This document shows positions 60,520 through 64,000 of a stretch of 64,000 nucleotides of DNA, piece by piece; the first letter of the stretch is position 1, and each line of letters begins with the position of its first letter. Position numbers and translations under genes: made by a program. Source of the stretch: Aureliella sp963715275 (GTDB taxonomy: Bacteria > Planctomycetota > Planctomycetia > Pirellulales > Pirellulaceae); NCBI GenBank assembly GCA_963715275.1, contig CAVQSF010000035.1:930001-994000 (forward strand), written 5' to 3'. The notes under the pieces are model-generated. The model saw only the letters and a program-made list of their open reading frames with translations, was not told the origin of the DNA and searched no databases.

Positions 60520-63372
60520 GTGCCGAAACGTATCTACGCGTTAGCCAAAGAGCTAACCATGGACAGCAAAGAGCTTGTGGATCTTTGCACAAAGATTGGG
60601 ATCCAGAATAAGGGTTCTGCGCTGGCTAGCCTCGAAGACGATGAGGTGGAGCGTATTGAAAAATATCTGGCGGGAGGGTCGGACTCGGCTGACAGTGGGG
60701 GGGCCGCCACGCAGACAGCTACGGCTCCGAAGGTGGAAGCTCCCATACGGCCCAGCGATACGCTAGCTTCTCGCAAGATGGCTGCGAAGCCACCCGTGCT
60801 CGGCGGGCGCCGAGCAAAAGCGGCACCTGCTGCTAGCTCGACGACGGCTGCCCCGGGACCGTTGTCTAAAGCGAGCGCTTCGCCTAGCGAAGCTGCTCCA
60901 CCGGAAGCTCCACCTGCCGATGTCGAAGAGCCCACGCCGGAGGAGCCACAGCCTGCGGTAGAGGAGAAGCTACCAGAACCGGTGGCGGAGGCACCCAAGC
61001 CGGTTTCTCGTGCCGAGTACGCGCCGCCTTTGGCAGGGGTATCGGGAAGGGTAAGAAGCTTGGATGCGCGGCGCGGTTCGACCTCCAAATCCGAAGGCGG
61101 TGAAGAGCGAAAAAGGCCACCGCAAAAACGCGAGCCGGTGATTAAGGTTGCTCGGGTTCCCAAATCGAGTCAGCCCAATGTTCCACCGCCCAAAAGGAAC
61201 GAACCGGCTCCGCAACGGCCGGAAATTCGATTCACCAAGGACGATATTAGCGGCCAGAAGCAGGGCATGAAGGCTCCATTGCAGCAAATGGAGGAGCAGG
61301 ATGCCGCAAAAGATTCGGCCAAGAAGCGGCAAGCGGCCGGTGGCGCCACCCCAGGCGGACTCAAGAAATTCAAGGACGCCGCGGACCGCGCCAAGGGGCG
61401 GGGGCGAGACGACGACGATGATGCTGCGGGTCGCAAGAAAGGCGCCGGCATAGCCGCCGCCCGAGCTGAGCGGCGCCGGCGTGGAAAATCTGTGGATGGC
61501 TCCGACGAAGATCGACGTTCTTCCTATCGCAGCGCGAAACGGTTGGTTCGAAAAGGAACGAATACGGCAGCCCCACGCAAGGAAAAAGCTGTCCTTGAAC
61601 TTCCGTGTACCGTTCGCAGTTTCTCCGAGGCGGCCGGCGTCCCAGCTGGACGCGTTGTCGGAACACTGATGCAAATGGGTCAGGGAGTGACCATCAATTC
61701 GAACCTGACGGCCGAAACGGCTGAGCTGTTGGCAGTGCAACTGGATGTAGAGCTTGAATTCCGACAGCCGCAATCCCTGGAAGAAGGACTCATTGACACG
61801 ATCGAATCAAGTGAAGACACCCCCGAGTCGCTCGAGCAGCGACCGCCTATCGTGACGTTCTTGGGTCACGTCGACCATGGGAAGACATCTCTGCTGGATT
61901 ACCTGATTGGTACCCGCATTGTGACCGGCGAAGCCGGCGGAATAACGCAACACATCCGTGCCTATCAGGTGGAAAAGGACGGTCGTGTGATTTCATTCGT
62001 GGATACGCCTGGGCACGAAGCCTTCACCGAAATGCGCGCCCGCGGTGCCAACGTGACAGATATCGCTGTGTTGGTTATTGCCGCCGACGACGGCATCATG
62101 CCGCAAACAGAAGAGGCGATCAGCCACGCTAAAGCCGCTGAGGTGCCGATTGTCGTGGCTCTCAACAAAATAGACATTCCAGGTGTCGATACCAATCGAG
62201 TGTTGACGCAAATGACAGAACATGGACTTACGCCTAGTGAATGGGGTGGAGACGTGGAGGTCGTTCGTACCAGCGCCACGACTGGGGCTGGCATGGATGA
62301 GCTACTGGAAACGCTGCTGACGGTTGCCGAGTTGCACGAATACAAAGCGAATCCCTCCAGACCAGCAGTGGGTGTTTGCCTGGAGGCGGAGCAAGCCGCG
62401 GACAAGGGCGTCATTGTCAAAGTTATGGTCAAGAACGGTACGCTCAGAGTTGGCGACGTGGCCTTGTGTGGCAACAGCTATGGGCGCGTCAAGGCGATCT
62501 ATGACACCTTGGACCTCAGCAAGCAGTTGGACTCTGCCGGGCCTTCCATGCCGGTGAATATCACGGGACTCGATGAACCACCTGGCGCTGGAGATCGATT
62601 CTACGTGCTAGACGACATCGCCCAGGCCAGGGAATTAGCCGAATCACGCTTTGATTTGTCACGAGCCGAGTCGCTTTCGGGGACGTCACCGAAGGTCTCC
62701 TTCGAAGTCTTTCAAGACTTGCTGCAATCCGGCAAGCTAGGGAAAGTCGAAGACCGAGTCGAGTTGAATTTGATCATCAGGGCTGATACTCGCGGTAGCT
62801 TGGAGGCAATTGAGAAAGAATTGGCCAAACTGGAGCACCCGGAGGTGCAGATCCGCGTGTTGCAAAAGAGCGTCGGTGGAATCACCGTTGCCGATGTCAC
62901 GCTGGCCAGCGCCTCGCAGGCGGTTGTCGTCGGCTTCAACGTCATTCCAGACGAGCAGGCAAGATCCGTAGCCGATGATAAACATATTGAAATTCGACGG
63001 TACGACATTATTTATAAGTTGGCCGAAGACATTAGAGCCATTATCGAAGGACGTCTGCGTCCCGAGGAGCGAGTCGTCGAGTTGGGGCGAGCTCTGGTGA
63101 AGACCGTTTTCAATATTACGCGAGTCGGTGCCGTGGCTGGTTGCTACGTGGCCCAAGGCGCGATCGAGCGCGGCTGTCGCATCCGAGTCAATCGAGACGG
63201 ACGCACGATCGGAGATTACGCCCTCGATTCATTGAAACGGCACAAGGATGATGTAAAAGAGGTTCCACGCGGTATGGAATGCGGTATCAAACTGGTCGGC
63301 TTCAATGACCTAAAACAAGACGATGTATTGGAGGCTTACAAAATAGAAGAAGTGGCCAGGACCCTGAGCTGA
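60520..63372 (+). CDS. infB: Translation initiation factor IF-2
   Basis: Places initiator tRNA on the ribosome. N-terminal IF2-N segment (RIYALAKELTMDSKELVDLC), then a very long Ala/Pro/Lys/Arg-rich spacer, a second IF2-N-like part (VRSFSEAAGVPAGRVVGTLMQMG), and the GTPase near residue 448: GHVDHGKTSLLDY, DTPGHEAFTEMRARGA, NKIDIPG. Domains II-IV follow to the end. GTG start at 60520, preceded by GAGGGGAA. 950 residues, long for IF-2 because of the spacer. 188 bases after nusA. Confidence 0.97.
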   Translation: MPKRIYALAKELTMDSKELVDLCTKIGIQNKGSALASLEDDEVERIEKYLAGGSDSADSGGAATQTATAPKVEAPIRPSDTLASRKMAAKPPVLGGRRAKAAPAASSTTAAPGPLSKASASPSEAAPPEAPPADVEEPTPEEPQPAVEEKLPEPVAEAPKPVSRAEYAPPLAGVSGRVRSLDARRGSTSKSEGGEERKRPPQKREPVIKVARVPKSSQPNVPPPKRNEPAPQRPEIRFTKDDISGQKQGMKAPLQQMEEQDAAKDSAKKRQAAGGATPGGLKKFKDAADRAKGRGRDDDDDAAGRKKGAGIAAARAERRRRGKSVDGSDEDRRSSYRSAKRLVRKGTNTAAPRKEKAVLELPCTVRSFSEAAGVPAGRVVGTLMQMGQGVTINSNLTAETAELLAVQLDVELEFRQPQSLEEGLIDTIESSEDTPESLEQRPPIVTFLGHVDHGKTSLLDYLIGTRIVTGEAGGITQHIRAYQVEKDGRVISFVDTPGHEAFTEMRARGANVTDIAVLVIAADDGIMPQTEEAISHAKAAEVPIVVALNKIDIPGVDTNRVLTQMTEHGLTPSEWGGDVEVVRTSATTGAGMDELLETLLTVAELHEYKANPSRPAVGVCLEAEQAADKGVIVKVMVKNGTLRVGDVALCGNSYGRVKAIYDTLDLSKQLDSAGPSMPVNITGLDEPPGAGDRFYVLDDIAQARELAESRFDLSRAESLSGTSPKVSFEVFQDLLQSGKLGKVEDRVELNLIIRADTRGSLEAIEKELAKLEHPEVQIRVLQKSVGGITVADVTLASASQAVVVGFNVIPDEQARSVADDKHIEIRRYDIIYKLAEDIRAIIEGRLRPEERVVELGRALVKTVFNITRVGAVAGCYVAQGAIERGCRIRVNRDGRTIGDYALDSLKRHKDDVKEVPRGMECGIKLVGFNDLKQDDVLEAYKIEEVARTLS

Positions 63373-63607
63373 GTTGCCGCCCGTAGTCACCTCCTGAGCT
63401 TAGGAGCGTTCGAGGAATAAGTGTCCGCTGCGTTCGCCTGGCGCTCCGCGAAAGCCGCCAATCAGGCGTAGCGTTAGCAGCGAAAGAAGACTGTTATTTA
63501 TCGAACGACGCTTATCAACTTTCCCATCCAAAATCGAGTTCACGCGGCGGAGCCAGCGGGCCCTCGCCATCGCGGATTCCAACTCTCCATTCATGCAAGG
63601 TTCCTTG

Positions 63608-64000
63608 ATGGCCAGTCGGCGAATGCTTAAAGCCGCGGAGGCAATTCGCGAAGTTGTCAGTATGACTATCTTGACTGAGATTCGGGATCCGCGTGTTCAG
63701 AACGTTACGGTGACCGGCGTGGAGGTTTCCCCTGACATGCGATCGGCCAAAGTCCTGGTGAGCATTATGGGAGATGAAGGCCTTCAACAACTGTGCCTGA
63801 GGGGACTGATGAACTCCGCGGGTTTTCTACAGTCCAAAGTGGCGAAGCGGATCGAGACCAGATATACACCACGACTCACTTTCGAAATTGACGAGGGTGT
63901 TAAGAAGAGTCTAGAGATCGGACGCATTCTCCAACAAATTGCCAAGGAACGTGAAGAGCACGAAAGCCAGCCCCCCACCGAACCTGAGAGTGACCCTTAA
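63608..64000 (+). CDS. rbfA: Ribosome-binding factor A
   Basis: Binds the 30S subunit and assists 16S rRNA maturation. The KH-like fold is seen in RRMLKAAEAIREVVSMTIL, TEIRDPRVQNVTVTGVEVSPDMRSAKVLVSI and RYTPRLTFEIDEGVKKSLEIGRIL. The ATG at 63608 gives 130 residues and the stop TAA is the last three bases of the window. A frame to 63593 adds five residues. It is 235 bases after infB and probably in the same operon. Confidence 0.94.
   Translation: MASRRMLKAAEAIREVVSMTILTEIRDPRVQNVTVTGVEVSPDMRSAKVLVSIMGDEGLQQLCLRGLMNSAGFLQSKVAKRIETRYTPRLTFEIDEGVKKSLEIGRILQQIAKEREEHESQPPTEPESDP

Overview
This 64 kb stretch reads as chromosomal DNA of a planctomycete, probably in the Pirellulales (Rhodopirellula/Blastopirellula relatives). 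The evidence is a planctomycete-type cytochrome c (PSCyt1) joined to a DUF2231 membrane domain, many secreted or lipid-anchored proteins of unknown function, a PEP-CTERM protein, membrane-anchored von Willebrand A (vWA) proteins, an ECF sigma/anti-sigma pair, and housekeeping genes scattered singly or in short operons on both strands. No tRNA, rRNA, transposase, phage gene or CRISPR array was recognised by eye.

Layout. 1-4 kb (minus): end of a GT4 glycosyltransferase, truA, asd and a secreted protein. 4.2-9.1 kb (plus): two paralogous secreted proteins separated by a strong terminator, a DUF11 lipoprotein, and an ADP-ribosylglycohydrolase homologue that lacks its C-terminal metal-binding aspartates. 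9.1-15.5 kb (minus): one giant secreted protein gene broken by a frameshift. 15.8-18.1 kb (minus): a tight operon of a DksA/TraR zinc-finger protein with a histone-H1-like tail, lspA and an inositol-monophosphatase-family gene. 18.2-23.5 kb: thrC, a DUF4105 membrane protein, and a DUF4864/ECF sigma/anti-sigma operon. 23.5-27.8 kb (minus): a CHRD/PEP-CTERM protein and a thiol-redox and sulfur group (thioredoxin-like protein, CcdA-like membrane protein, metallo-beta-lactamase/rhodanese protein). 28-40 kb (mostly plus): dapB, small secreted or zinc-type proteins, a vWA protein, an HD hydrolase, rpmE, prfA-prmC, glyQS, a Tyr/His-rich secreted protein and the PSCyt1 protein. 40-55.3 kb (minus): nrnA, ribF, an AAA+/vWA pair, a tail-anchored protein, a hydroxypyruvate-isomerase-like protein, ruvB, a zinc-ribbon membrane protein, serC-serA and a second membrane vWA protein. 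55.7-64 kb (plus): a secretin-like exported protein, a ketosynthase homologue without catalytic residues, and nusA-infB-rbfA.

Functionally, asd, dapB and thrC cover steps of the aspartate pathway to lysine and threonine, and serA/serC begin serine synthesis. rpmE, prfA, prmC, glyQS, nusA, infB, rbfA and truA serve translation. lspA matures the lipoproteins that are frequent here.

Most unusual points: the catalytically empty ketosynthase; the redox protein pair joined or separated by a run of ten T; the frameshifted giant gene; tandem repeats that carry the glyQS stop codon; the H1-tail/DksA fusion; and a short G-rich motif that recurs in the sense strand of several minus-strand genes and forms a perfect hairpin between two convergent genes. 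None of these proves a new system; the checks needed are given.
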